Below, piece after piece: positions 1-6,628 of a DNA stretch of 9,587 nucleotides. The position numbers were made by a program, and so were the translations under genes. This DNA comes from Planctomycetaceae bacterium (lineage in GTDB: Bacteria > Planctomycetota > Planctomycetia > Pirellulales > Pirellulaceae): assembly GCA_002685655.1 (NCBI GenBank), contig NYXM01000187.1, positions 1-9,587 of the forward strand, in the 5' to 3' direction. The notes beneath the pieces are model-generated. The model was not told where the DNA came from. It saw only the letters and a list, made by a program, of their open reading frames with translations, and did not search any database. How positions within the stretch are numbered: position 1 is the stretch's first letter; each line of letters opens with the position of its first letter.

Positions 1-66
1 CCAGCGAGGACTGACCAGCAACAATTAATCGACGCCCTGGAAAACTACCTAAGTCTCGCCATTTAA
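1..66 (+). pseudogene. Upstream frame fragment of the methyltransferase regulatory-domain gene
   Basis: Reading frame 1 is open from the window edge to a TAA at 64-66 and ends with D-A-L-E-N-Y-L-S-L-A-I. In methyltransferase regulatory-domain proteins a segment of the type E-Q-Y-L-D-F lies a few residues before the conserved P/R-F-R-Q-T block. Here E-N-Y-L is in frame 1, while P-F-K-Q-T (from 59) is in frame 2, which has its own stops at 26-28 and 50-52. I infer that both pieces come from one gene whose frame is broken at about 50-60, with slightly too few bases between them. Only 22 codons are visible, so this is a weak call. A chance open frame remains possible. Confidence 0.4.
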
Positions 67-754
67 GCAGACGAATATCTGCGAAAGTTCAGTTACGCTC
101 CAGCGGCAATTAAATCCTGGGGTACTGGAAAACTTCCACTTGAATACGACGGCGCATTTTGAGGAAAGCGACGTTGATATCAACGACACGGAAGAAGTTG
201 AGTTTTCGATCGGCGCGGGCAGACTCCGCACCGGGCGCCCGCTGATCAAAGCGGCATTTACTCACTTGAACGAGAACTGGCCGCGGGCCGTTTCCCTGCA
301 GGAGTTGCACCCAGCAGCCCTGGATCGACTGTCTCCCGATCGCCGCAACGCGATGACGGAGAGCCGTGATCTCCTTGCCAGGGGCATGATGTCGGCCCTG
401 GCGGGCGGCATGGTTGAGGTTTCCGTCCATCCGCCACGATTTGTCGACAACCTCAGTGATCACCCAGTCGCCAGCGCGCTGGCACGCCAACAAGCGGCCG
501 GTAGCGAAGTGGTCACGAACATGCGCCAAGGCTTCATTCGGCTCGATGCCCTAGCGCGCTATCTCGTCTGTCACCTCGACGGCCGTCATGACCGCAACCA
601 ACTTGTACATGCGGTCAAGGCCGCCATTGAGTCGCGTGAGTTGGGTATCGGCCGTACCGACAGTGGGCCAGATACGATCGACTCAGAGGCCCTGTCGCCA
701 TTGGTCGACCATACGCTCGCGCAGATCTGCAAGTCGGCCCTGCTGATCGCGTAA
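53..754 (+). CDS. Methyltransferase regulatory-domain protein, C-terminal part (frame-broken at its left end)
   Basis: This is the C-terminal region of a protein of the methyltransferase regulatory-domain type (MethyTransf_Reg/PKMT-like), which normally follows an N-terminal SAM-dependent methyltransferase domain. Family-like blocks are P-F-K-Q-T at 59-73, L-Q-R-Q-L-N-P from 98, R-T-G-R-P-L-I-K-A-A-F-T-H-L, W-P-R-A-V-S-L-Q-E-L, then V-H-P-P-R-F-V, H-P-V-A-S-A-L-A-R-Q-Q, V-T-N-M-R and H-L-D-G-R-H-D-R. The first plausible start codon is TTG at 140 and has no clear ribosome site. Because conserved sequence begins before it at about 59, TTG is unlikely to be the true start. The catalytic methyltransferase domain lies outside the window or in the other frame. 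The family's substrate is poorly defined, so none is assigned. The family call is fairly firm. Whether the break is biological or a sequence error is open. Confidence 0.75.
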   Translation, partial: VSPFKQTNICESSVTLQRQLNPGVLENFHLNTTAHFEESDVDINDTEEVEFSIGAGRLRTGRPLIKAAFTHLNENWPRAVSLQELHPAALDRLSPDRRNAMTESRDLLARGMMSALAGGMVEVSVHPPRFVDNLSDHPVASALARQQAAGSEVVTNMRQGFIRLDALARYLVCHLDGRHDRNQLVHAVKAAIESRELGIGRTDSGPDTIDSEALSPLVDHTLAQICKSALLIA

Positions 755-834
755 ACCAAGTTTGCCGTTTGGTGTCCGGGCTTTTCAAGTGCTCTATCAA
801 GACTAAGAATTAGCGTTGTCGAGCCTGATTGTCG

Positions 835-874
835 TGGTTCGCTCCGCGAACCAAACGTTATGGTCGCGGAGCGA
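835..874. repeat. Two overlapping, mutually exclusive hairpins in the convergent gap
   Basis: Positions 835-853 form a perfect 8-bp stem with a 3-base loop (tggttcgc-tcc-gcgaacca). Positions 839-849 are also a perfect 11-base inverted match to 864-874 (tcgctccgcga / tcgcggagcga) with a 14-base spacer. The two stems share bases and cannot coexist. The element lies between the end of a plus-strand gene (754) and the end of a minus-strand gene (1029), so a role in transcription end or as a dispersed palindromic repeat is plausible. There is no T-run on either side, so it is not a classical intrinsic terminator. The rest of 755-1028 shows no gene that I can support. Confidence 0.6.
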
Positions 875-1028
875 TCAACGACTATGCCAGGCAACAATTC
901 TTCTTCAACCCTAAAACCAGAAATTGACCCAGCGACTAGTGTGAGTCGCACGGACGTGTAGCGTGCGCGACGCCTTGTTTCTGAGTCCTATGTGACGAAA
1001 GACCCGCTACAATTACGCCGAATGCACT

Positions 1029-2534
1029 CTAGTGCCCAGCTACCACCGTGTCATCGACGCGGGACATCGACTCGTCGGATGGGTACCCGAAGATTTCCGA
1101 TGCGGGTGTGGAACCGAGGCGGTCGTTCAGAATCTCGAAGTGGTCTATGCTAATCAAAGCGGGATGTGAAACTCCGCACGCTCGACCAAGACGCAGCAGT
1201 TCCTTACGGAGCGCAACGACATAATTGGTCAATCGCGCTGCTTTGAGCGTGGGATCGAGACCACGCATCAGCCATTGATTCTGCGTTGCGATGCCAGCCG
1301 GGCAGTGTCCGGTGTGACAGCGTTGTGCCTGGATGCATCCGATCGAAAGCATCGCCTCTCGGGCGACGCTGACCATATCCGCACCCAGGGCAAAAGCGAA
1401 CAGCGCAGATTCGGGAAATCCCAATTTGCCGGAGGCATTGAAAACGACACTCTCGTGAAGATCATGTCTTGCGAACTCGCAATAGACTCTGCTCAGCGCA
1501 ACCTTGAGCGGGAGTGCGACATGATCGGAAAACACAAGTGGAGCTGCACCGGTACCACCCTCGGCTCCGTCAATCGTGATAAAGTCTACGCCACGTCCCG
1601 TCGCTGCCATTCGATCGGTCAAACTCTGCCAGAAATCTGGCTGGCCGACGGCCGATTTGATTCCCACTGGCAGTCCCGATGCTTCTGCCAACTGTTCCAC
1701 GAAGTCCAGGAGACTGTCGACACCAGTGAATGCTGTGTGTGTGGCTGGACTGGCGCAGTCCTTTCCCAGTGGAATGCCACGGGCTTCTGCGATCTCAGGA
1801 GTAATCTTCGCTGCCGGCAAGAATCCGCCGACACCTGGCTTGGCGCCTTGGCTCAGCTTGATCTCGATTGCCTTGATCGGATGGGCGGCGACGACATCCA
1901 ACAGGCGCGCCATGTCGAACCCACCACTGCTGTCGCGACACCCATAGTAGCCGGTGCCGATCTGCCACACGAGATCGCCGCCATGAAGATGATGGCGAGA
2001 AACGCCACCTTCGCCGGTGTTGTGAAGACAGCCAGCAGCACTCGCGCCGCGATTGAACGCCTCGACCGCCCGCCCGCTCAGCGAGCCAAAGCTCATACCG
2101 GAAATATTCACCACGGATTGGGGCCGAAATGCCTTCCGCCGGTTGCGATACGCACCCACAATTTTTGCGCACTGGATCTGAAACTCCGGGTCATAATCCT
2201 CCTGACCCACGAGAGGGTCCGAGAGCGGAAAGCTTGCGTGCTTGATGACAAGATGGTTCGGCGACCGTTCGAGATCGGCTTCCGTACCAAAGCCGAAGTA
2301 CTGATTCGCTTTCTTCGAGCTCGCGTAAATCCAACGCCGCTGGGCACGGCTGAAGGGCCGCTCTTCCATGTTGCTGGTGACGATATACTGCCGCAGTTCT
2401 GGTCCGATCGATTCCAACCAGTACCGAAAGTGTCCGACAATGGGAAAGTTACGTAGGATTGTCCGCTTGCGCTGTGTGATGTCGTAAAACACGATGCTGC
2501 CAAGAACGACAGCCACAGCGATCAGGATCCACAT
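1029..2534 (-). CDS. FMN-binding glutamate synthase family protein, membrane-anchored
   Basis: This 501-residue protein resembles the FMN and Fe-S catalytic core of the glutamate synthase large subunit but lacks the glutaminase and C-terminal beta-helix domains, as in the stand-alone YerD-like group. Residues 1-18 are hydrophobic and probably form one N-terminal membrane helix, with the body likely cytoplasmic. Core motifs are S-G-M-S-F-G-S-L-S at 145-153, T-G-E-G-G-V-S at 173-179, I-E-I-K-L-S-Q-G-A-K-P-G at 223-234, G-I-K-S-A-V-G at 291-297 and D-G-A-E-G-G-T-G-A-A-P at 322-332. Cysteines 400, 406 and 411 match the glutamate synthase 3Fe-4S ligand pattern. The ATG at 2534 has GGAGG seven bases upstream (plus-strand 2542-2546). 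It lies 202 bases downstream of the dipeptidase on the same strand and may or may not be cotranscribed. The reaction of stand-alone members is not settled, so glutamate synthesis is not assumed. Confidence 0.93.
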   Translation of the reverse strand: MWILIAVAVVLGSIVFYDITQRKRTILRNFPIVGHFRYWLESIGPELRQYIVTSNMEERPFSRAQRRWIYASSKKANQYFGFGTEADLERSPNHLVIKHASFPLSDPLVGQEDYDPEFQIQCAKIVGAYRNRRKAFRPQSVVNISGMSFGSLSGRAVEAFNRGASAAGCLHNTGEGGVSRHHLHGGDLVWQIGTGYYGCRDSSGGFDMARLLDVVAAHPIKAIEIKLSQGAKPGVGGFLPAAKITPEIAEARGIPLGKDCASPATHTAFTGVDSLLDFVEQLAEASGLPVGIKSAVGQPDFWQSLTDRMAATGRGVDFITIDGAEGGTGAAPLVFSDHVALPLKVALSRVYCEFARHDLHESVVFNASGKLGFPESALFAFALGADMVSVAREAMLSIGCIQAQRCHTGHCPAGIATQNQWLMRGLDPTLKAARLTNYVVALRKELLRLGRACGVSHPALISIDHFEILNDRLGSTPASEIFGYPSDESMSRVDDTVVAGH

Positions 2535-2736
2535 GTCAAATCCTCCCGTGACGGATTGCGTCTCAATTCACCCGCCAAGGGCCGGCGTACCCTGAAGTAT
2601 CGCTCGGCGAAAAACCAACCGGGGCCATGTGATCGTCAAACGTCAGAATTCATTGGGTTGGGCCGCAATGCCACCGGAGTTACCGCTACGACAAGACGAC
2701 GCAATCGTCACAATCGTTGGTAGTGGAATGTACGTT

Positions 2737-4068
2737 TTACGTTCGCTTGAAGGCTTCACGTGCCACGCGCATCACATTCCCTCCGATGATCTTGCGTATA
2801 TCCTCATCCGAATGCCCGCGCTGCACCAGGCCGACGGAGAACAGCGGCCAGTTCGTCCACACAACACTGTCACGCATTTGTGGCGATGTTTGGAACGCAT
2901 CGGCAGGCCAGAGTGAGCGGAAATCGGCGCGGCCCCGGCGAAGACGAGGGATTTTCTTTTGCTCGGCAGCGGAGTTCTGAGACGAATAAGCCACATCGGT
3001 GCCGATCGCCACGTGGTCGACGCCAAACTTCTTTGCGGCGTAGTCGATGTGATCCAGCAGCGCGCTGATGTCACCTTTGCCGCGCAGAAAACGCGGAATA
3101 CAGCAGATGCCAACGTAGCCGCCCGTCTCCGCGATCGCACGGATTACGTTGTCTGGTTTGCTGCGGGCGTGAGGGTTCGAATCGAGAGCCGCGCACGTTG
3201 TGTGGCTGGCGACGACCGGTTTCTCCGTGACCTCCGCTGATTCCAGGCTCGTTTGCCAACCGGAGTGCGCGCAGTCTGGAATCACGCCAACTCGGTTCAT
3301 CTCTGCAATCACTCGGCGGCCGAAATCACTCAAACCGGCATCTGACTCTTCGCCACATCCATCGCCAATCATGTTCCGCCGCTGGTAAGTCAGGTGCATC
3401 ATGCGGATGCCGAGTTGATAGAACACGCGGAGGTAACGCAGCTCATCCGGCACGGACACCCACTGTTGCGTGAGCGGCACGCCGTTTCCGGTGAGGTACA
3501 GGCAATGGCGCCGCCGCCGCTTGGCTTCGACGATATCGTCGGGGACAGCCGCCTTCGACACCAGGTCGCGGAGCATGTCGGTGGCGTATGTGAAGCGTGC
3601 CAGCCGTTTCATCAACCGCAACGGATCCTGACCTTCCTCGCCAGCGTTCTGGAAGATGCATGTGACACCCGAGGCTCGCCACGCATCGCGGTATTCCTGT
3701 CGCTCGGCGGCATCGTGAACATAGCGTGTCATGGACATCTCCTCGCGCAGGTCCTTCAGTTCGACGTCCGACGCGCCCGCCTCGATTGCCGCCGCTAGTG
3801 ACGTTCCATCAACTGCTGCTCTCGGCGAGAATCCGTAGGCATCAAACACGAGTGACTCGGCGTGCAGACGGAATCCCCGTTCCAGCTCTTTCTTCGAGGG
3901 TTTGAGAATGTTTAGCGCCACCTCGCGCGCCTGTTGGATCTTCGGGTTGAGCCGTTCGGTCAGATCGGCGACACCACTAGTTCCATCCGACTGACCAGCC
4001 CGTCCAAGTTTCAGCCCACTTGCCGACGAGAGCGCCGCAACCGCCTTCAGAAAAGTGCGTCTCTTCAT
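2737..4068 (-). CDS. Tat-exported M19 (membrane/renal dipeptidase) family protein with altered metal site
   Basis: This 443-residue protein belongs to the peptidase M19 dipeptidase family, zinc enzymes that usually cleave dipeptides. It opens with M-K-R-R-T-F-L-K and a hydrophobic stretch to about residue 18, a twin-arginine signal, so a folded, exported product is likely. Family residues seen are E144/E145 in N-A-G-E-E-G, H268 in P-D-C-A-H-S-G, H289 in V-A-S-H-T-T, R302 near N-P-H-A-R, D358 in A-I-G-T-D-V and the closing G-G-N-V-M-R-V at 429-435. The usual first metal motif D-G-H-x-D aligns with D76-A-Y-G-F80, so both the His and second Asp ligands are replaced. The usual L-T-H-N is L-T-Y-Q (226-229). 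Catalysis may therefore be altered or absent. The ATG at 4068 follows a GAGG-type ribosome site about 10 bases upstream. The beta-propeller gene is divergent across 4069-4302, where I see no convincing promoter hexamers. Confidence 0.9.
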   Translation of the reverse strand: MKRRTFLKAVAALSSASGLKLGRAGQSDGTSGVADLTERLNPKIQQAREVALNILKPSKKELERGFRLHAESLVFDAYGFSPRAAVDGTSLAAAIEAGASDVELKDLREEMSMTRYVHDAAERQEYRDAWRASGVTCIFQNAGEEGQDPLRLMKRLARFTYATDMLRDLVSKAAVPDDIVEAKRRRRHCLYLTGNGVPLTQQWVSVPDELRYLRVFYQLGIRMMHLTYQRRNMIGDGCGEESDAGLSDFGRRVIAEMNRVGVIPDCAHSGWQTSLESAEVTEKPVVASHTTCAALDSNPHARSKPDNVIRAIAETGGYVGICCIPRFLRGKGDISALLDHIDYAAKKFGVDHVAIGTDVAYSSQNSAAEQKKIPRLRRGRADFRSLWPADAFQTSPQMRDSVVWTNWPLFSVGLVQRGHSDEDIRKIIGGNVMRVAREAFKRT

Positions 4069-4302
4069 CTGTTCGTGTCCTCTTGTTTGCGTGCGAAACG
4101 CGAATGACCGAGTTCCATCACTTGATCTTTGACTCGCTTCCTATGCATCGAATCGATCGTTGTAGGTCATAGGCTCCTACACTTCCCTCTTTGGCAAAGT
4201 TGTCAATGTGGCATGGCATCGAGGAGCCCAGGACATGTTATGCTACTTTGCTCAGTGGTCTGCAAGGGAGAAAGTTCTTTGCACGGAAAGGAGAACACGG
4301 CT

Positions 4303-5559
4303 ATGAAACGCAATTCGTGCTTTGTCTTTGTCGCAGTGATTCACCTGTTGGTCGCCGTTGGGAGCGCAGACGAAAAAGAAAGTAAGCTGATCGATGCAGC
4401 GCGCCGTGGCGATCTCTCAGCCGAGCCAGTTCAAGTCGTCACCGATGCGAACGATTGGACGCGTGACAACGGCGTTGCCGCGCACGACACTTGGCCGTCG
4501 TTTCGCGGTCGAGGCGCGCGGGGGATCGCCGTTGGTCAAGACCTTCCCGAACAGTGGGATGTGACAAAAGGTGAAGGCGTGCGTTGGAAGACGGCGATCC
4601 CGGGATTGGCCAACTCGTGCCCAATTGTTTGGAAGGACAAAGTGTTCGTCACAACGGCTGTCAGCAGTGCCGGCAACACCGAGGTGCGAATCGGGCTGTA
4701 CGGCGCGGGCGACGCAGCCAATGACACATCAGAACACTCGTGGCGTCTGTATTGTGTGGATCGAGTTACAGGTCGTGTGCTCTGGCACCGAGTGGCAGAT
4801 GAGGGCGTCCCGCCGATCAGGCGTCACTTGAAGTCGAGCCAAGCGAATTCGACGCCTGCCACAGATGGAAAACACGTGGTGGCGCTCTTTAATTCGGGCC
4901 AGTTCAGCTGCTTCGACATGGACGGCAAGCTGCTCTGGGAAACCAACCTGGGTGTGCTCGATAGCGGCGCCTTCGACGACGCGGACTATCAGTGGGGCTT
5001 CGGGAGCTCGCCGATCATCTACCAAAGCACCGTCATCGTTCAATGTGACATTCAACAAGAGTCGTTTATCGCCGCATTTGAAATTGAAAGCGGCAAAGAG
5101 ATCTGGCGAATGCCACGTGACGAACTTCCGTCTTGGGGCACTCCCACCGTTCACGAAACTGCCTGCCTGCCGCTCTTGATCACGAACGCCACGAATCACG
5201 TGCGCGGCTATGACGCGCGCACGGGCAGGGAACTGTGGAAGCTGGCCGGGAACGCCGCGATCACGGTGCCCACACCTATCGTAGGTCGCGACCTGATCTT
5301 CGTGACCAGCGGCTACCGGCCCATTCAACCGATCTACGCTGTTCGGCTGAATGCGGCGGGAGATATCACGTTAGGAGAGGACGAAGATTCGAATGAACAC
5401 ATCGAGTGGAGCACATCCCGTGGCGGGCCGTACCTTCCAACGCCCATTCTTTACGGGGACTACCTGTATACGTGTGGCAACAATGGTGTCTTCACCTGCT
5501 ACAACGCAAAGGCCGGCAAGCGAATGTACCGGCGGCGATGCGGCAACAGTACGCAATAA
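4303..5559 (+). CDS. Secreted PQQ-like beta-propeller protein, main part before frameshift
   Basis: These 418 codons encode a signal peptide (about residues 1-22, M-K-R-N-S-C-F-V-F-V then a hydrophobic core) followed by PQQ-like (BamB-type) beta-propeller repeats. The domain opens with W-P-S-F-R-G-R-G at 64-71. Blade signatures of the G-x-x-x-W kind are G-R-V-L-W (157-161), G-K-L-L-W (208-212), G-K-E-I-W (264-268) and G-R-E-L-W (308-312). The start at 4303 is preferred over an in-frame TTG at 4129, because AAGGAG lies at 4288-4293 with a nine-base spacer and a signal peptide begins exactly there. After K-R-M-Y-R-R-R (to 5538) this frame gives only C-G-N-S-T-Q and stops, while the family sequence continues in another frame. 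Such proteins are scaffolds or possible enzymes, and no substrate or cofactor use can be read here. Confidence 0.87.
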   Translation: MKRNSCFVFVAVIHLLVAVGSADEKESKLIDAARRGDLSAEPVQVVTDANDWTRDNGVAAHDTWPSFRGRGARGIAVGQDLPEQWDVTKGEGVRWKTAIPGLANSCPIVWKDKVFVTTAVSSAGNTEVRIGLYGAGDAANDTSEHSWRLYCVDRVTGRVLWHRVADEGVPPIRRHLKSSQANSTPATDGKHVVALFNSGQFSCFDMDGKLLWETNLGVLDSGAFDDADYQWGFGSSPIIYQSTVIVQCDIQQESFIAAFEIESGKEIWRMPRDELPSWGTPTVHETACLPLLITNATNHVRGYDARTGRELWKLAGNAAITVPTPIVGRDLIFVTSGYRPIQPIYAVRLNAAGDITLGEDEDSNEHIEWSTSRGGPYLPTPILYGDYLYTCGNNGVFTCYNAKAGKRMYRRRCGNSTQ

Positions 5560-5789
5560 GCTTTACCGCTTCACCCGTCGCGGCCGACGGCAAGATCTAC
5601 GCCACCGCCGAGTCTGGTGTGGTCATCTCAATTAATGCGGGACCGAAATTCGAGGTTGCCGGCACCCACACCGTCGGTGAATACTGTCTCTCGACGCCTG
5701 CAATCGCCGGCGGGCTGTTTATCGTTCGCACCCAAAAGCATCTTGTCGCGATTGGATCGGAAACGAAGGAGAGCAGTTCGAGACCGTAG
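5538..5789 (+). pseudogene. C-terminal part of the beta-propeller protein, displaced by a -1 frameshift
   Basis: This 83-codon stretch continues the upstream propeller protein in the -1 frame. It reads S-F-T-A-S-P-V-A-A-D-G-K-I-Y-A-T-A, then N-A-G-P-K-F-E-V, and closes with S-T-P-A-I-A-G-G-L-F-I-V-R-T-Q and H-L-V-A-I-G. These are the last blade motifs typical of planctomycete BamB-like proteins. Joining residue 412 of the upstream frame to the ATG at 5538 gives about 495 residues with no gap in the expected repeat pattern. No ribosome site precedes this ATG, so independent translation is unlikely. The local sequence around 5530-5545 has no long homopolymer or obvious slippery heptamer. A real mutation or a sequence error fits better than programmed frameshifting. 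Confidence 0.8.
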
Positions 5790-5878
5790 AACTCTCCGTC
5801 ATCCGTTCTCAGCGCATCTCGTCGAGCCCAAGAGCGCAAGAATGGGAGGTGCGATCCGATGAAGGTGGCTGTCTGGAG

Positions 5879-6244
5879 TTACGGAACAGGAAGATCAAGC
5901 GCTTGAGGCGAATCTGCCCAGGCGATTAGTCTCTTCAGCTTCACTTCCTGCTCGTCTGAATGTTCAGCATATAGTGTCATCGCCTCGACAAGTCCGTCTA
6001 CAAAATCAACCGGCAATTCTATCGACTGCCAAATCTCGTCACATTGCTCGCACTGACGATACCTGACGAATCCATTTGGACAGTGCTCTGTGAACTCTCT
6101 TCTCCGGTCGCTGGCAGCAACTGCTGACCTTGCTTTCCATTTCCGTTCAGTTTCGTTGGGACTTCGGGTGACGTCAGAATAAGACAGTTCTTCGTGATTG
6201 CTCCATCTGCCGCAAGCTTGACAGTGCAAGTAATTTGATGCCAC
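5879..6244 (-). CDS. Small cysteine-pair (zinc-ribbon-like) protein of unknown function
   Basis: This 121-residue protein has cysteine pairs C8-x2-C11 and C65-x2-C68, plus C55, which suggests two halves of one zinc-binding site. The middle is rich in charged residues, and the C-terminal half (about 75-105) looks helical. There is no signal peptide or membrane segment, so it is probably cytoplasmic. I do not recognise the family. The start is GTG at 6244: an in-frame stop lies two codons upstream, and AGGAG sits eight bases before it (plus-strand 6253-6257). A nearby ATG at 6251 is in a different frame and too close to that site. Its 3' end faces the beta-propeller gene, and 384 non-coding bases lie upstream of it. 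The open frame, ribosome site and Cys pairs support a real gene, but without recognised homology. Confidence 0.65.
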   Translation of the reverse strand: MASNYLHCQACGRWSNHEELSYSDVTRSPNETERKWKARSAVAASDRRREFTEHCPNGFVRYRQCEQCDEIWQSIELPVDFVDGLVEAMTLYAEHSDEQEVKLKRLIAWADSPQALDLPVP

Positions 6245-6551
6245 GACTCATGCTCCTGTTCCGGTTGTCCTATCTATAGTGTACCTCACAAAAAAGCGGT
6301 TTCGTCCCAGTTGGCACCCGGGCCAAGACACTTCATGCTCCCTGTGGCGGTGGCACTACATTCCGTGTGGCTCCGCAGCATCATCCTGTTCTTCTCCCCA
6401 AGGAGATCGTACAGCTCTTAAGTTGTTGGTTTGCTGTGTTTTCACATCGTGTCACTTGTTGTGATGCGGTCTCCCGACCACAACACCACGCCGACCGAAG
6501 GTCTCCACGAGCGCGTGAAATGCCTGTCCACGTTCGCTGCAGAAAGGGGAG

Positions 6552-6602
6552 ACCTGTAGTCAAAACGGTGGGCTGGTCAGGAGACCAGCCCACAACCTGT
6601 AG
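6552..6602. repeat. Hairpin flanked by an 8-base direct repeat
   Basis: The sequence acctgtag occurs at 6552-6559 and again at 6595-6602, 43 bases apart. Between the copies lies an 11-bp perfect stem. The right copy is followed by a weaker hairpin, cggt-cggga-accg (6604-6616). The pattern suggests two neighbouring copies of a palindromic repeat unit, the second degraded. An 8-base direct repeat could also be a target duplication of a very small inserted element. Confidence 0.5.
6562..6593 (-). terminator. Intrinsic terminator of the metallophosphatase gene
   Basis: A perfect 11-bp stem, gtgggctggtc (6568-6578) with gaccagcccac (6583-6593), encloses a 4-base loop. Read on the minus strand, it follows the metallophosphatase stop codon by about 35 bases and is followed by CGTTTTGAC, giving a short T-run. 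GC-rich stem, tight loop and T-run together fit a rho-independent terminator for leftward transcription. The T-run is only four bases, so termination may be partial. Confidence 0.7.
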
Positions 6603-6628
6603 CCGGTCGGGAACCGTGTCGACGCTTG

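Larger units (their letters stand above)
6245..6628. other. Non-coding stretch with a cluster of related palindromes
   Basis: These 384 bases separate two minus-strand genes, and I see no supportable coding region in either direction. The left end holds the ribosome site of the small Cys-pair gene. The right half holds several short palindromes of the form GGTC(T/A)nnnGACC: ggtctcccgacc at 6468-6479, gaccgaaggtc from 6493, ggtcaggagacc at 6575-6586, and a degenerate ggtcgggaacc at 6605-6615. An 8-base direct repeat acctgtag (6552-6559 and 6595-6602) flanks the strongest one. This looks like a small array of degenerate palindromic intergenic repeats. That reading is inference. Confidence 0.55.

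Noticed and set aside
1275..2456. A 393-codon open frame on the plus strand opposite the glutamate-synthase-like gene
   Set aside because: It lies wholly antisense to a gene with clear FMN and Fe-S motifs, shows no domain or signal of its own, and has no ribosome site. It is a by-product of the opposite strand's codon bias.
2700..2736. Possible terminator after the dipeptidase gene (gacga-cgcaa-tcgtc)
   Set aside because: The stem is only 5 bp with no T-run on the transcribed strand. This is too weak to call.
3172..3190. GGGTTCGAATC, resembling a tRNA T-loop
   Set aside because: No pairing T-stem, anticodon arm or acceptor stem surrounds it, and it lies within the dipeptidase coding sequence.
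4129..4302. In-frame upstream extension of the beta-propeller gene from TTG at 4129
   Set aside because: The extension has no family-like sequence and would bury the signal peptide. The ATG at 4303 has a strong AAGGAG site.
4069..4302. Divergent promoter region between the dipeptidase and beta-propeller genes
   Set aside because: TTGTCA and TATGCT-like hexamers occur but at spacings near 30 bases. No pair with normal spacing was found on either strand, so no promoter is called, though one must exist nearby.
4729..5328. A 199-codon minus-strand open frame inside the beta-propeller gene
   Set aside because: It is antisense to clear propeller repeats and has no recognisable features.
6265..6295. 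TATAGA on the minus strand upstream of the small Cys-pair gene as a promoter
   Set aside because: There is no -35-like hexamer at 16-18 bases and no TGn extension. This is insufficient to call.
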